From B1SED10-75 sp964636865 (GTDB lineage: Bacteria > Bacillota > Dethiobacteria > DTU022 > PWGO01), in NCBI GenBank assembly GCA_964636865.1, contig CAZWVJ010000003.1, positions 52,525-116,524 of the forward strand: a stretch of DNA of 64,000 nucleotides. The letters run 5' to 3'. Position numbers and translations under genes: made by a program. This document shows, piece by piece, positions 18,979-31,148 of this stretch; position 1 is the stretch's first letter, and each line of letters opens with the position of its first letter. The notes below the pieces were generated by a model. That model saw nothing but the letters and a program-made list of their open reading frames with translations. It was not told the origin of the DNA and searched no databases.

Positions 18979-19035
18979 ATGCTGCTGAGGAGAAAGTTTT
19001 GGTTAAAGGCGAGGGTGACGTTAATCCCATACTAA
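18979..19035 (+). CDS. Micropeptide B, 18 aa, second of tandem pair
   Basis: Encodes MLLRRKFWLKARVTLIPY, i.e. copy A plus a terminal Tyr because TAG has become TAC and TAA follows. GAAGGGGG (18963-18970) is the ribosome site. It lies in the loop of a possible hairpin (GGTCATCAC 18948-18956 with GTGATGCC 18970-18977), so initiation may be modulated. The homology between copies includes the ribosome site, showing a segmental duplication. In-frame ATG 18973 is too close to the ribosome site to be the start. It is followed at once by a terminator whose stem begins at the stop codon. Confidence 0.75.
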   Translation: MLLRRKFWLKARVTLIPY

Positions 19036-19062
19036 AAACCGGTATTAAAACCGGTTTTTTTT
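19035..19062 (+). terminator. Rho-independent terminator of the micropeptide locus
   Basis: AAAACCGGT (19035-19043) pairs with ACCGGTTTT (19050-19058), followed by a T-run. The transcript is therefore about 295 nt and self-contained. Confidence 0.85.
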
Positions 19063-19098
19063 AATATTAGCCCTTTTAGACGTCCGGAGAAAGCGAAG

Positions 19099-19179
19099 AT
19101 GAATGGATTAAGAAGATTTTATTATCTGTATGACGAAGGGGTAGAGAAAAATACCTGTTTATTTGGAGATGCTCATTAA
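19099..19179 (+). CDS. Possible 26-aa ORF
   Basis: A short frame starting MNGLRRFYYLYDEG, with GGAGA 9 bases upstream, ending two bases before the MITE-like element. No homologue is recognised. It lies after the terminator and lacks its own clear promoter. Low confidence; it may be chance or a gene remnant. Confidence 0.2.
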   Translation: MNGLRRFYYLYDEGVEKNTCLFGDAH

Positions 19180-19180
19180 C

Positions 19181-19275
19181 ACTACAGCGAAAGATTATAG
19201 AATGAGTGTCTCGTAAGGTAAGGCAAGGGAACGGTTCCATTGCCTTGCGCGTGCCTTAAAAGATTTGCTGTTAGT
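19181..19275 (+). mobile_element. MITE/REP-like element, short copy
   Basis: Begins ACTACAGCGAAAG and ends GCTGTTAGT (imperfect terminal inverted repeats). The first ~50 bases match the reverse complement of the right end of the longer copy at 43805-43970 (shared AGATTATAGAATGAGTGTC, TCGTAAGG, ACGGTTC). There is no transposase inside, so it is non-autonomous. Its centre is shorter than in the other copy, suggesting an internal deletion or a subtype. Confidence 0.75.
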
Positions 19276-19476
19276 GATAATACTTAAAATTGAATTGGTT
19301 TTTTGAGTGGTTCTGAAAAAAGTTTGCGGTATGAGTAATTATTTGTATCCTTTACCGCGATTTAGTAAAATGAAAGCAGGTAAGAATTAGTAAATATTGT
19401 GCGAAAAGCTTTTAAAAAGCACTTAACAATAAAAACCAGGAGTCCGGGTCAGATTTTTTTAAGGGGAGGTAACTTA

Positions 19477-20919
19477 ATGAAAACAGCTGAAGAATATTTG
19501 GAGTCTTTACGAAGTTTACAATTAAAGGTTTATATGTTTGGGGAGTTGATTGAAAACGTGGTGGATCACCCCATTATACGCCCTTCCATCAATGCGGTTG
19601 CCAGGACCTATGAACTTGCCCATGATCCCGATCATGAAGAGTTAATGACGGCAGTTTCCAGTATTAGCGGCAAGCAAATAAACCGGTTCACTCATTTACA
19701 CCAGAGCACGGAGGATCTCATCAGAAAAATCAAGATGCAGCGACTTCTGGGGCAGGAAACAGCTACTTGTTTCCAGCGATGCGTAGGCTTTGATGCTTTT
19801 AACGCTGTGGACATAGTTACTTATGAAATGGATGAAGCCCTGGGGACACAGTATCACCAAAAATTCAGGAATTATTTGCGATGGGTTCAAGAAGAAGACC
19901 TGGTGGTAGACGGAGCTATGACTGATCCCAAGGGCAACAGATCCTTGAGGCCTTCCCAACAGGTGGATCCTGATCTTTACCTACGAGTGGTGGAAAAAAG
20001 GGAAGACGGCATTGTGGTGAAAGGTGCTAAAGCTCACCAAACCGGAGCCCTTGCATCACATGAGATATTGGCTATGCCTACCATAGCCATGGATGTAGGA
20101 GAGGAAGATTACGCTGTTTGCTTTGCTGTTCCATCTGACAGTGAAGGAATAATATATGTTTATGGACGTCAACCAAGTGATACTCGCAAATTAGAAGGGG
20201 GCAGTATTGATGTGGGCAATTGCCAATACGGAGGACAAGAAGCCCTCATAGTTTTTGAAAATGTTTTTATCCCCTGGGAAAGAGTGTTCATGTGCGGAGA
20301 ACAACAATTTAGTGGGAGCTTGGTAGAGAGGTTCGCCGGTTATCACCGTCAGAGCTATGGCGGATGTAAAGCGGGGTTGGGAGATGTCCTTATAGGGGCT
20401 ACTGCTCAAGTGGCCGAGTATAACGGCATACAAAGAGCTTCCCATGTAAGAGACAAGATTATTGAAATGATTCACCTTAACGAAACTCTTTATGCCTGTG
20501 GCATTGCCTGTTCGAGTCAGGGAAATGCCACAGGTCCCGGAACATATTTGATTGACCTGTTGCTTGCCAATGTTTGTAAGCAGAACGTGACCAGGTATCC
20601 CTACGAAATTGCCCGCCTGGCAGAAGATATTGCCGGCGGTTTAATGGTAACTTTGCCTTCAGAGAAAGATTTTGAGCATCCCGAGGCGGGAAAATATCTG
20701 CGTAAATACTTGCAAGGCGTAGATGGAGTCCCTACCGAGAACCGGGCGCGCATACTGCGTCTGATTGAAAACATCACCATGGGCCTAGCAGCCGTGGGCT
20801 ATCGTACTGAATCCATGCATGGCGCCGGCTCTCCCCAAGCTCAACGCATTTTGATTTCCCGCCAGTCTGACTTAGAAACCAAAAAAGATTTAGCCCGGCG
20901 TATAGCCGGCATAACATAA
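19477..20919 (+). CDS. abfD: 4-hydroxybutyryl-CoA dehydratase / 4-HPA 3-hydroxylase family protein
   Basis: 480 aa from ATG 19477 (GGGGAGGT upstream); the frame extends upstream to 19399 without signals. All four [4Fe-4S] ligands known from Clostridium aminobutyricum AbfD (Cys99, Cys103, His292, Cys299) have counterparts with identical internal spacing: Cys98 and Cys102 in TCFQRCVG, His290 and Cys297 in HRQSYGGC. That separates it from the cluster-free flavin hydroxylases of the same fold. The expected reaction is 4-hydroxybutyryl-CoA to crotonyl-CoA, or vinylacetyl-CoA isomerisation. No 4-hydroxybutyrate CoA-transferase is adjacent, but an iron alcohol dehydrogenase (62667) and a CoA-transferase (32552) are in the window. 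The exact substrate is inferred. Confidence 0.85.
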   Translation: MKTAEEYLESLRSLQLKVYMFGELIENVVDHPIIRPSINAVARTYELAHDPDHEELMTAVSSISGKQINRFTHLHQSTEDLIRKIKMQRLLGQETATCFQRCVGFDAFNAVDIVTYEMDEALGTQYHQKFRNYLRWVQEEDLVVDGAMTDPKGNRSLRPSQQVDPDLYLRVVEKREDGIVVKGAKAHQTGALASHEILAMPTIAMDVGEEDYAVCFAVPSDSEGIIYVYGRQPSDTRKLEGGSIDVGNCQYGGQEALIVFENVFIPWERVFMCGEQQFSGSLVERFAGYHRQSYGGCKAGLGDVLIGATAQVAEYNGIQRASHVRDKIIEMIHLNETLYACGIACSSQGNATGPGTYLIDLLLANVCKQNVTRYPYEIARLAEDIAGGLMVTLPSEKDFEHPEAGKYLRKYLQGVDGVPTENRARILRLIENITMGLAAVGYRTESMHGAGSPQAQRILISRQSDLETKKDLARRIAGIT

Positions 20920-20936
20920 AAGGCATAAATAAAAGG

Positions 20937-21001
20937 TATTCAGGCCTTGATATTGACCCAAAAAAACAATTTAAAAAGGTGCCGGTCCTTGACCTTGGCA
21001 T
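20937..21001 (+). repeat. REP-like pair of 23-bp units
   Basis: Two direct units of 23 bases (20937-20959 and 20979-21001) resembling the pair at 50303-50383 (consensus GTGTCGGTCCTTGACATTG plus ACAC, with terminal GTGTC/GACAC inverted repeats). This copy is diverged. Confidence 0.65.
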
Positions 21002-21139
21002 TAAAAAATTTGTTCTGCAAAAGACACCCTCATAATTAATTTGTCTCCATATCGAGGGTTGATATTAATGTTAAAATAGTCAGGACTTGATATGCACATA
21101 AAAAATTTTTTTCAAGAGTTGAAGCCTTATACTATATAT

Positions 21140-21201
21140 GTGTTAATGACAAGTATCGGCACCTCCAATTTTAAATTTGTGTCAATGTTAAGGCATGATA
21201 C
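21140..21201 (-). repeat. REP-like pair of 23-bp units, inverted orientation
   Basis: Units at 21140-21162 and 21179-21201 match the reverse complement of the same family (GTGTCAATGTTAAGG). A further degenerate unit is near 21077-21099. Together with 20937-21001 they fill the gap between abfD and the next small gene. Confidence 0.6.
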
Positions 21202-21237
21202 CTTTATCTTGAAAAAAAGGCAGGTGTTCAATGGCTG

Positions 21238-21438
21238 ATGTGCTGTCGGGATAATAAATTGGAAGGAGTTGTAAAGGAAATATACCGGGAGGGTGAAAAG
21301 GTCGGGAATGATTTTTACCGGGCGGTAGCTGCTTGTATGTGGGATAAAGAGGCTTCGGAGGTAACTGAGGCTGAATATCAACTGGTAAAAAGCAACCTTC
21401 AATCCGCTCTCGCCGGGGGCGGGGAAAATAAAACTTGA
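21238..21438 (+). CDS. Small hypothetical protein (66 aa)
   Basis: Not recognised. It is mostly helical and charged (VVKEIYREGEKVGNDFYRAV, then EASEVTEAEYQLVKSNLQSAL). The ribosome site is weak (AGGTG about 13 bases before ATG 21238), and TTG 21259 is an alternative start. A clear terminator follows, which supports a real short transcript. A shorter overlapping start ATG 21231 runs into a stop after seven codons. Confidence 0.45.
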   Translation: MCCRDNKLEGVVKEIYREGEKVGNDFYRAVAACMWDKEASEVTEAEYQLVKSNLQSALAGGGENKT

Positions 21439-21460
21439 TTTGACCGTCTATATAGCCCAT

Positions 21461-21489
21461 GAAGCAAGGAAATCGGTTTGCTTCTTTTT
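21461..21489 (+). terminator. Rho-independent terminator
   Basis: GAAGCAA (21461-21467) pairs with TTGCTTC (21478-21484), followed by TTTTT. It serves the small gene; the permease gene converges from the other side. Confidence 0.75.
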
Positions 21490-21500
21490 AAATGATTCAT

Positions 21501-22328
21501 TTATTTAATCAAGCGATGCCGCATTAGTATTTGAGGCAGGGGGAAGATGATCAGAATAAATATTACCAGCCATAGGGTGTGATAGATAAGGTCAATGCTT
21601 ATCATTCCCGTAGTAAGTGAGCGCAACAGAACAACAACATGATAGAGTGGCAGGAACCAGGCTATTTGTTGAACTATTTGGGGCAAAACGTCCAGAGGAA
21701 AAAATACTTCGGAAAATAAAAACATGGGGGTAATGATCAGGGTGAAAAAATAAGCGAAATTGTCTATTTTGGGAACAATGCCGGTCCAGATCATGGCAAT
21801 TTGAGAAAATACCAGGCCGTTTAAAACTAAAACAAAGGGAGCAAGAAAGGCCCAGGGTGAGGTTACCAAACCAAGGGCGGTTATTACGCCCATTATTACT
21901 GTCCCTGAAAGCAAGCTTTTGAAAGTGCCATAGAGAAGCTCTCCCACTACCACCTCCCGGAGGTTTATGGGGGTGGCTACGATAGCATGATATATTTTTT
22001 GGAAGTGCATCCGCACGAACGAGTCGTATGAACACTCCGCTGCTGAAGCCCACATGGCGGAAGTAGCCACAATGCCCGGAGCAATAAAAAGAGTATAACT
22101 CATGCCTTCTATGTCTTCTATTAGCATGCCTAAACCTGCGCCAAGGGCGGCCAGGTATAAAAGCGGTTCAATAAAATTAAAGGCAATACTGGTTCCCCAG
22201 GTTTTTTTAAATACGATTAAATTACGGGTAAAAACTTTTAAGGCCCAAAGGTTAACCGACGTATAATATGTGAATATTGTTTTTAGTTTTTCCATGGTCT
22301 TCTTATTCATCATAGGATTCTTCATCAT
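21501..22328 (-). CDS. ABC-2 type transporter permease (NodJ/DrrB-like)
   Basis: 275 aa with about six hydrophobic helices and the ABC-2 membrane fold (FIAPGIVATSAMWAS, VVVGELLYGTFKSLLSG, SEVFFPLDVLPQIVQ). The FFPLDVLP segment before the last helices is typical of the NodJ/DrrB subgroup. It forms an exporter with the ATPase encoded just upstream; the two frames overlap by 26 bases, indicating translational coupling. Substrate unknown (lipids, oligosaccharides or drugs in relatives). Confidence 0.88.
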   Translation of the reverse strand: MMKNPMMNKKTMEKLKTIFTYYTSVNLWALKVFTRNLIVFKKTWGTSIAFNFIEPLLYLAALGAGLGMLIEDIEGMSYTLFIAPGIVATSAMWASAAECSYDSFVRMHFQKIYHAIVATPINLREVVVGELLYGTFKSLLSGTVIMGVITALGLVTSPWAFLAPFVLVLNGLVFSQIAMIWTGIVPKIDNFAYFFTLIITPMFLFSEVFFPLDVLPQIVQQIAWFLPLYHVVVLLRSLTTGMISIDLIYHTLWLVIFILIIFPLPQILMRHRLIK

Positions 22329-23247
22329 TACTTAATCCACTTCCCGTCAATTTTAAAAAAACATCTTCCAGGTTGGAGGGGCGTACCCGGTATGTTTGCA
22401 CTTCTTTGTAAGTGTTTATGAATTCCACTGTGGCAGTTTCATCAGTGGGGATAAACAGGTAAATGGTATTTCCGGCTATCTGGTAATTGCGGGTTAAATG
22501 TTCCACAGAGCGGAGAAAAGCGTATCTTTTTACCGGGCTTATTTCTACTTCAATAACCTTGGCTCCTACATGTTTGCTGATGAGCTCCGGAGGGCGGCCT
22601 TCTTCTAAAATTTTTCCCTGGTGCATAATAATGAGTTCATCGCAAAGCTGGCTTGCTTCTTCCAGGTAGTGGGTGGTCAAAATTAGCGTAAGGCCTTTAT
22701 TTTTTAATTGGCGCAGGTGTTCCCATATCAAGCGCCGGCTTTGGGGATCAAGACCCGTTGTGGGCTCATCAAGAATAAGAATTTCCGGGGCATGAATGAG
22801 ACCCCGGGCAATAGTTAACCTGCGTTTCATTCCCCCTGAAATTTGTTCAACCTGTTGATCAGCTTTAGAAGAGAGTCCAAAAAAGTGGAGAAGTTCGTCA
22901 GCGGTTTGTTTTGCACTATCCCGGGAAATACCAAAATACCCGGCATAAACCAGCAGATTTTCACTAACGGTAAGTTCCTGATCCAGGTTGTTTTCTTGAG
23001 GGACCACTCCCAACCTTGATTTAATGAAACGAGGTTCCGTTGTAACGTCTTTTCCCAGCACGTTAAGTTTTCCCCCCGAGATGGGATGGAAGCAATAGAT
23101 CATAGCTACCACAGTAGTTTTGCCGGCTCCATTAGGTCCAAGAATGCCGAAACATTCCCCGCGGTGTATTTTAAAATTAATACTTGCCACTGCCTGAAAG
23201 TTATTATAATATTTTTGGAGCTTTTGAGCTTCTACTACTACTGTCAA
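22303..23247 (-). CDS. ABC transporter ATP-binding protein (NodI/DrrA-like)
   Basis: 314 aa. Walker A is GPNGAGKTT, the signature is SGGMKRRLTIARGL, Walker B is LILDEPTTGLDP, and the switch His is in TTHYLEEA. A C-terminal extension of ~90 residues is typical of DrrA/NodI-type exporters. It drives the permease encoded downstream. No regulator or resistance gene is adjacent to suggest a substrate. Confidence 0.92.
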   Translation of the reverse strand: MTVVVEAQKLQKYYNNFQAVASINFKIHRGECFGILGPNGAGKTTVVAMIYCFHPISGGKLNVLGKDVTTEPRFIKSRLGVVPQENNLDQELTVSENLLVYAGYFGISRDSAKQTADELLHFFGLSSKADQQVEQISGGMKRRLTIARGLIHAPEILILDEPTTGLDPQSRRLIWEHLRQLKNKGLTLILTTHYLEEASQLCDELIIMHQGKILEEGRPPELISKHVGAKVIEVEISPVKRYAFLRSVEHLTRNYQIAGNTIYLFIPTDETATVEFINTYKEVQTYRVRPSNLEDVFLKLTGSGLSNDEESYDE

Positions 23248-26863
<3,616 letters not shown>

Positions 26864-26915
26864 ATTTTCGTAATTAAGTAATGAGGGGACGTATCAAAAA
26901 GAGGAGCATATTAAA

Positions 26916-27803
26916 ATGATAGTCAGGGACTCATTCTTCTACTGTAAGGGTTATAGATGCGGCGGGTGGTTGTATTTACCCCAAGACGCTGATATACCCC
27001 CGCCGGTAGTGGTTATGGCTCATGGATTTGGCGCTGAAAGTAGTTTTAAGTTACCTGCATTTGCAGAAAAGTTTGTCCAAAAAGGTATGGCAGTGTTCCT
27101 TTTCGATTACCGCAACTTTGGGAGCAGCGAAGGTGAGCCCCGAAACCTGGTAAGCCCATCCAGGCATGTTCGGGATTGGTTGGCTGCCGTGGAACATGTG
27201 CGAACTCTGGAAGAGGTCGATGCCGACCGAATAGGCCTTTGGGGCACTTCCTTTAGTGGTGGGCATGTTTTGGTGGTGGCGGCAATAGACAAAGGAATTT
27301 CGGCGGTTGTTTCTCAGATTCCCTTTGTGGATGGCATTGCAGCGCTTTTTTCTTCTTCGCTCAGCTATATTTTTACGGCCACTGCCAATGGACTTAGGGA
27401 TCTTTTAAGCAGCATAATCTTTAAAAAGAGGCATTATGTGAAAATAGTGGGTGAACCGAGATCATTTGCTGTTCTGAACACTCCCGAGTCAATGCCCGGC
27501 TACATGGGAATAGTTCCGGAAGAAACTTCCTGGCAAAACAGGTGCCCGGCTAAAGCTTTGCTTGAAATGCCCGCCTATCGCCCCGCAAAGTATGCTCCTC
27601 GCATCAATTGTCCGGTATTAGTGGTATATGGTGAAAAAGATTCCCTCATTGCCGCCGGGGATGTGCGGAAAACTGTTCAGCGTATAAAGGAGGTAAAGGA
27701 AGTTCCTTTTTCCACAGGACACTTCGATTTATATTACGATGAAACGTTCACAAAAGTAGCGGAAATAGAAGCTGAATTTTTACAGGAAAAATTACAAGCT
27801 TGA
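26916..27803 (+). CDS. Alpha/beta hydrolase (dienelactone hydrolase/esterase-like)
   Basis: 295 aa. The oxyanion segment is MAHGFGAES, the nucleophile is Ser112 in LWGTSFSGG, the acid is Asp in YGEKDSLI, and the His is in TGHFDLYYD. Cytosolic. It sits 52 bp after lacZ and 37 bp before an SDR gene, so the three may form one transcript. Substrate unknown. Confidence 0.82.
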   Translation: MIVRDSFFYCKGYRCGGWLYLPQDADIPPPVVVMAHGFGAESSFKLPAFAEKFVQKGMAVFLFDYRNFGSSEGEPRNLVSPSRHVRDWLAAVEHVRTLEEVDADRIGLWGTSFSGGHVLVVAAIDKGISAVVSQIPFVDGIAALFSSSLSYIFTATANGLRDLLSSIIFKKRHYVKIVGEPRSFAVLNTPESMPGYMGIVPEETSWQNRCPAKALLEMPAYRPAKYAPRINCPVLVVYGEKDSLIAAGDVRKTVQRIKEVKEVPFSTGHFDLYYDETFTKVAEIEAEFLQEKLQA

Positions 27804-27840
27804 TTGTCAAGGACATGTACAGGAGAAAGGGGAGAAAAGG

Positions 27841-28656
27841 ATGGTTAATAAAAGGGACCATTTTTTTGAGGGCAAAGTAGCAGTAATAACAGGTGCCAGT
27901 TCCGGCATTGGCAAAACCCTGGCCTTTGATTTGACGGAATCGGGGTGCAAAGTAGTGATGGTAGCCCGGAATAGAAAGAATTTAGAAGAAATAGCCGCAG
28001 AATTGAATACGGAAAAAACAATGGTTTTGCCTGCTGATGTTACTGACTATGACGAAGTATCCTCTTTGGTAGATCAAGTAATAAAGGAATGGGGAAGAAT
28101 TGACATATTAATAAATTGTGCCGGTATTTTTAAAGCGGGAGGGTTGGGTTCATTAACGGTAGAGACTATTCAGGAAATCATGGAAGTTAATTATAATGGA
28201 ACGATAAATTGCGTTAAAGCTTCTTTGCCTTATATGTTAGAGCAAGGCGGGGGTTCTATCGTATTGCTTTCTTCGCTTACTGGCAGGTTGGCTTTCCCGG
28301 GGTGTGCCGCTTATGGGGCTTCGAAATTTGCCCTCTATGGTTTTGCCAATATCGTAAGGCCGGAATTAAAAAAACATGGTATTCACATGATGGCCGTATA
28401 TCCGTCTTTTGTAGACTCCCCTCTGGTAGAAGGGCATATAGAAAGGGTCAAAAATTCGTTTTTTTTCCGTATCAGCCGCGATTTTTCCCCGCAAAAAGTT
28501 TCCCGAGCCATAATGAAAGGAATAAAGAAAAAGAAAAGGGAAATGGTGCTACCTCCCACGCTCGGCTGGACCGCGGCGATTTACGGATTATGCCCCCGCC
28601 CCGTTGAATATTTTATAAGTAAACTTCATGGGGGTTGGCCGGATCCGCTGGAATAA
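27841..28656 (+). CDS. Short-chain dehydrogenase/reductase
   Basis: 271 aa. The nucleotide-binding motif is TGASSGIG near residue 18, then NCAG, catalytic Ser in LLSSLTG and Tyr/Lys in YGASK. The residues after the first beta strand (VARNRKN) favour NADP(H). The C-terminal stretch SRAIMKGIKKKKREMVLPP is typical of membrane-associated SDRs acting on lipids or sterols. Probably an oxidoreductase of a hydroxy or keto group; substrate unknown. Confidence 0.87.
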   Translation: MVNKRDHFFEGKVAVITGASSGIGKTLAFDLTESGCKVVMVARNRKNLEEIAAELNTEKTMVLPADVTDYDEVSSLVDQVIKEWGRIDILINCAGIFKAGGLGSLTVETIQEIMEVNYNGTINCVKASLPYMLEQGGGSIVLLSSLTGRLAFPGCAAYGASKFALYGFANIVRPELKKHGIHMMAVYPSFVDSPLVEGHIERVKNSFFFRISRDFSPQKVSRAIMKGIKKKKREMVLPPTLGWTAAIYGLCPRPVEYFISKLHGGWPDPLE

Positions 28657-28902
28657 AATTTGTTCAGGACGTGATATTTCTGTCTTTCATGTTTATCTCT
28701 ATTTCTTTCTAATTCTTTATAAGATAATTTAAAACATTTTTTCCCTATTATTTTTTAGGGAAAGGTAGTCTGTTTTTGCATAATTACTTAATGAGTGAAC
28801 TCCTGTTTTTGTTTATAAGTTAATAAAAGCAGGAAATCGGTAAACGCTCATAGAATGATTATTCGATTAATTAGATAACTAAATGGAGATATAAATATAA
28901 TT

Positions 28903-29583
28903 ATGATAAAAGCAGTATTATTTGATCTCGACGGAACTCTTATAGATACTTTGCACCTTTACTTGCAAACGTATTTTAAAACCATGGAGCACTTTCCTGA
29001 AGTAGAATTACTTGATATGAAACAAATGGAAGCATTAAACCCTACTTCGGAATATCGGGCCCTGGAAAAATTGGTGGGCGAAAAATTAGCGGAAAAAGCA
29101 TTTAATATTTTTTTAGATAATTATAATCGAATGCACGCTGAATTATTTCAAGGAACTTTTCCCGGCGTTGTTTCCATGCTGGAAATATTGCGGGAAAAAG
29201 GTTTTCTTCTGGGCATAGTAACCGGTAAAAGCAGGCCTGCCTGGGAAATTACCAGCACCCAGGTAAATCTGGGGGAATTTGACGTGGTGATAACCGATAA
29301 TGAAGTGCGCCATCCCAAGCCTCATCCTGATGGATTGGCTGAAGCCATGCGGCTGTTAGAGATACCTCAAGCAGAAGCACAGAAAGTAGTTTATGTGGGT
29401 GATTCCATGAACGATCTATTTGCGGCTAAGGAAGCAGGAATTAAATTTGCAGCGGCGACATGGTCATACTGGGCTAAAACTGATGAATTTTTATCGTGGT
29501 TGGAAAAGAAAGAGGAATATTTTGCTATTTTGGAGGTTACTGCTGATTTGATTGATTATCTTGATAACGAACCGGTGAGCTAA
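28903..29583 (+). CDS. HAD family hydrolase (PpaX/Gph-like)
   Basis: 226 aa. Motif I is FDLDGTLIDT, motif II is GIVTGKSR, motif III Lys is in HPKPHPDG and motif IV is YVGDSMNDL. It has an alpha-helical cap and falls in the pyrophosphatase PpaX/phosphoglycolate phosphatase group. The 246 bases before it hold only an AT-rich hairpin near 28739-28762. Confidence 0.85.
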   Translation: MIKAVLFDLDGTLIDTLHLYLQTYFKTMEHFPEVELLDMKQMEALNPTSEYRALEKLVGEKLAEKAFNIFLDNYNRMHAELFQGTFPGVVSMLEILREKGFLLGIVTGKSRPAWEITSTQVNLGEFDVVITDNEVRHPKPHPDGLAEAMRLLEIPQAEAQKVVYVGDSMNDLFAAKEAGIKFAAATWSYWAKTDEFLSWLEKKEEYFAILEVTADLIDYLDNEPVS

Positions 29584-29617
29584 CTTATTAAATTTCTGAT
29601 AAAGGGGAGGCAATTTT

Positions 29618-30061
29618 ATGGAGGAAAATAATAATTCCGCTGCTTATACGGAAGAGAAAGGAAAAAAAGAAAAGGGAATAAAAAAGCTAAATTTAAAAGA
29701 AAATGATGCAAGTTTGCTATGTTATGTTTTATTTTGGGTTAGCGGCTTATTTTTTCTGTTTGTGGAGAAGGAAAATAAATTAATTCGTTTTCATGCTATG
29801 CAGTCGGTTATGACTTTTGGGCTTATTACCATTGTCTTTTTGGTTTTTGCAGGCATAGACTGGATCGTTGTTTTAACCCAGGCCTGGGAACTTCCCGGTT
29901 TCTTTGTAATTTTGGATATAATTGATATTATTATTACCCTTCTTTATTTTGTTACTTTTATTCTCTGGGTGCTTTTAATGTATAAGAGCTATCAAGGAGA
30001 TAAAGTTAAACTACCCATCATCGGCGATGCCGCCGAGGAAAGGATTGAAGATTTAACATAG
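29618..30061 (+). CDS. DUF4870 membrane protein
   Basis: 147 aa. A charged N-terminal ~40 residues is followed by three to four helices. The family mark KLIRFHAMQS lies after the first helix, and the last helix ends with YKSYQGDKVKLPIIGD, both typical of DUF4870. GGGGAGG precedes the ATG. Function unknown. It follows the HAD gene by 34 bp. Confidence 0.82.
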   Translation: MEENNNSAAYTEEKGKKEKGIKKLNLKENDASLLCYVLFWVSGLFFLFVEKENKLIRFHAMQSVMTFGLITIVFLVFAGIDWIVVLTQAWELPGFFVILDIIDIIITLLYFVTFILWVLLMYKSYQGDKVKLPIIGDAAEERIEDLT

Positions 30062-30172
30062 ATATTGCGAGGGGGTTTTATTTGCCGTTTACTCGAGTAT
30101 AAAAAAATATCCTTAAATAAGCACGCAATTATCTAATTATAGGAGCATAATTGAGATAATAAAGGAGGAAAC

Positions 30173-31135
30173 ATGTATACTAAGTATCACCATATATTTA
30201 ATGGAGCAGGATGGACAATAGTATTGAAGCAGGCCTATGATCCGGAAAAGCATAAACCAGAACTGAAGCCCATAGGTATTATACCGGGATATGGAATGAG
30301 TGCTTATATTTTTGGATATCATCCCCGGGATCTTTCCATGGAAGAGTATTTAATGAGGCAAGGTTTTGAAGTATGGTCGATTAATTTCCGTAATCAGGGT
30401 GAATCACGCTGTATTGGCGGTTGTACAGAGTATGCCATAGAGGATATTGTATTTAATGATTTAAAAGTGGCGGTTGATCATATTTTGGAGATGACCAAAA
30501 GCCAAAGGGATAAAGTTGATCTCATCGGAGGCTCCCTGGGGGGTGCCTATGCATATTTATACGCTGCCTTAATTAATCCTGATAAAGCGGGGGCGCTGGT
30601 AGGAATTGGAGCTCCTTTTAAAATGGTTAATGTCCACCCGGCATTTGTAATGGTAACTTACTGGCCTAAACTTTTGAAACAGGTAAAATTGAACCATACA
30701 CGTCAACTGGCTAGATTAGCATTGCCGCTGGTATTAAGAATGCCTCGCTTAATTTCTATATATTTGCACCCCGAAATAGTTGATACCGGTGATCCCGAAT
30801 CACTTTTAAAAGCAATCGAAAATCCTAATTGCCTTCTCAATTACCAACTTGCTTACTGGGTGAAAAATGAGGAATTATTTATACAGGGTAAAAGCTTTAC
30901 CAGTTTAATGCAAAGGGTGAGCAACCCTATATTATGTATTCTTTCCAATGCGGATGGCATTGTTTCCAGGGAAAATGCCCTGGCTGTGCTTGATGCTGCT
31001 TCCAGTGAAGTAAAAGATTATTTTGTAGCCGGAGATGAAAACATTAAGATGGCTCATGCTGATCTTTTTGTTTCCGACTACTGCCAACAAATGGTTTTCG
31101 AACCCATGACAAATTGGCTGCTGCAGCAAAACTAA
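30173..31135 (+). CDS. Alpha/beta hydrolase
   Basis: 320 aa. The oxyanion loop is IIPGYGMSAY, the nucleophile is Ser121 in LIGGSLGG, a possible acid is Asp in SNADGIVS, and the His is in KMAHADLF. Lid-type helices separate the strands. It resembles hydrolases linked to lipid or PHA metabolism, but the family is not fixed. AAAGGAGG precedes the ATG. It is convergent with the reductase gene 13 bp away. Confidence 0.78.
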   Translation: MYTKYHHIFNGAGWTIVLKQAYDPEKHKPELKPIGIIPGYGMSAYIFGYHPRDLSMEEYLMRQGFEVWSINFRNQGESRCIGGCTEYAIEDIVFNDLKVAVDHILEMTKSQRDKVDLIGGSLGGAYAYLYAALINPDKAGALVGIGAPFKMVNVHPAFVMVTYWPKLLKQVKLNHTRQLARLALPLVLRMPRLISIYLHPEIVDTGDPESLLKAIENPNCLLNYQLAYWVKNEELFIQGKSFTSLMQRVSNPILCILSNADGIVSRENALAVLDAASSEVKDYFVAGDENIKMAHADLFVSDYCQQMVFEPMTNWLLQQN

Positions 31136-31148
31136 GTTAGGGGTGGCT

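Noticed and set aside
20937..21201. CRISPR array
   Set aside because: Units are diverged, differ in orientation, are not regularly spaced with unique spacers, and have no cas genes nearby.
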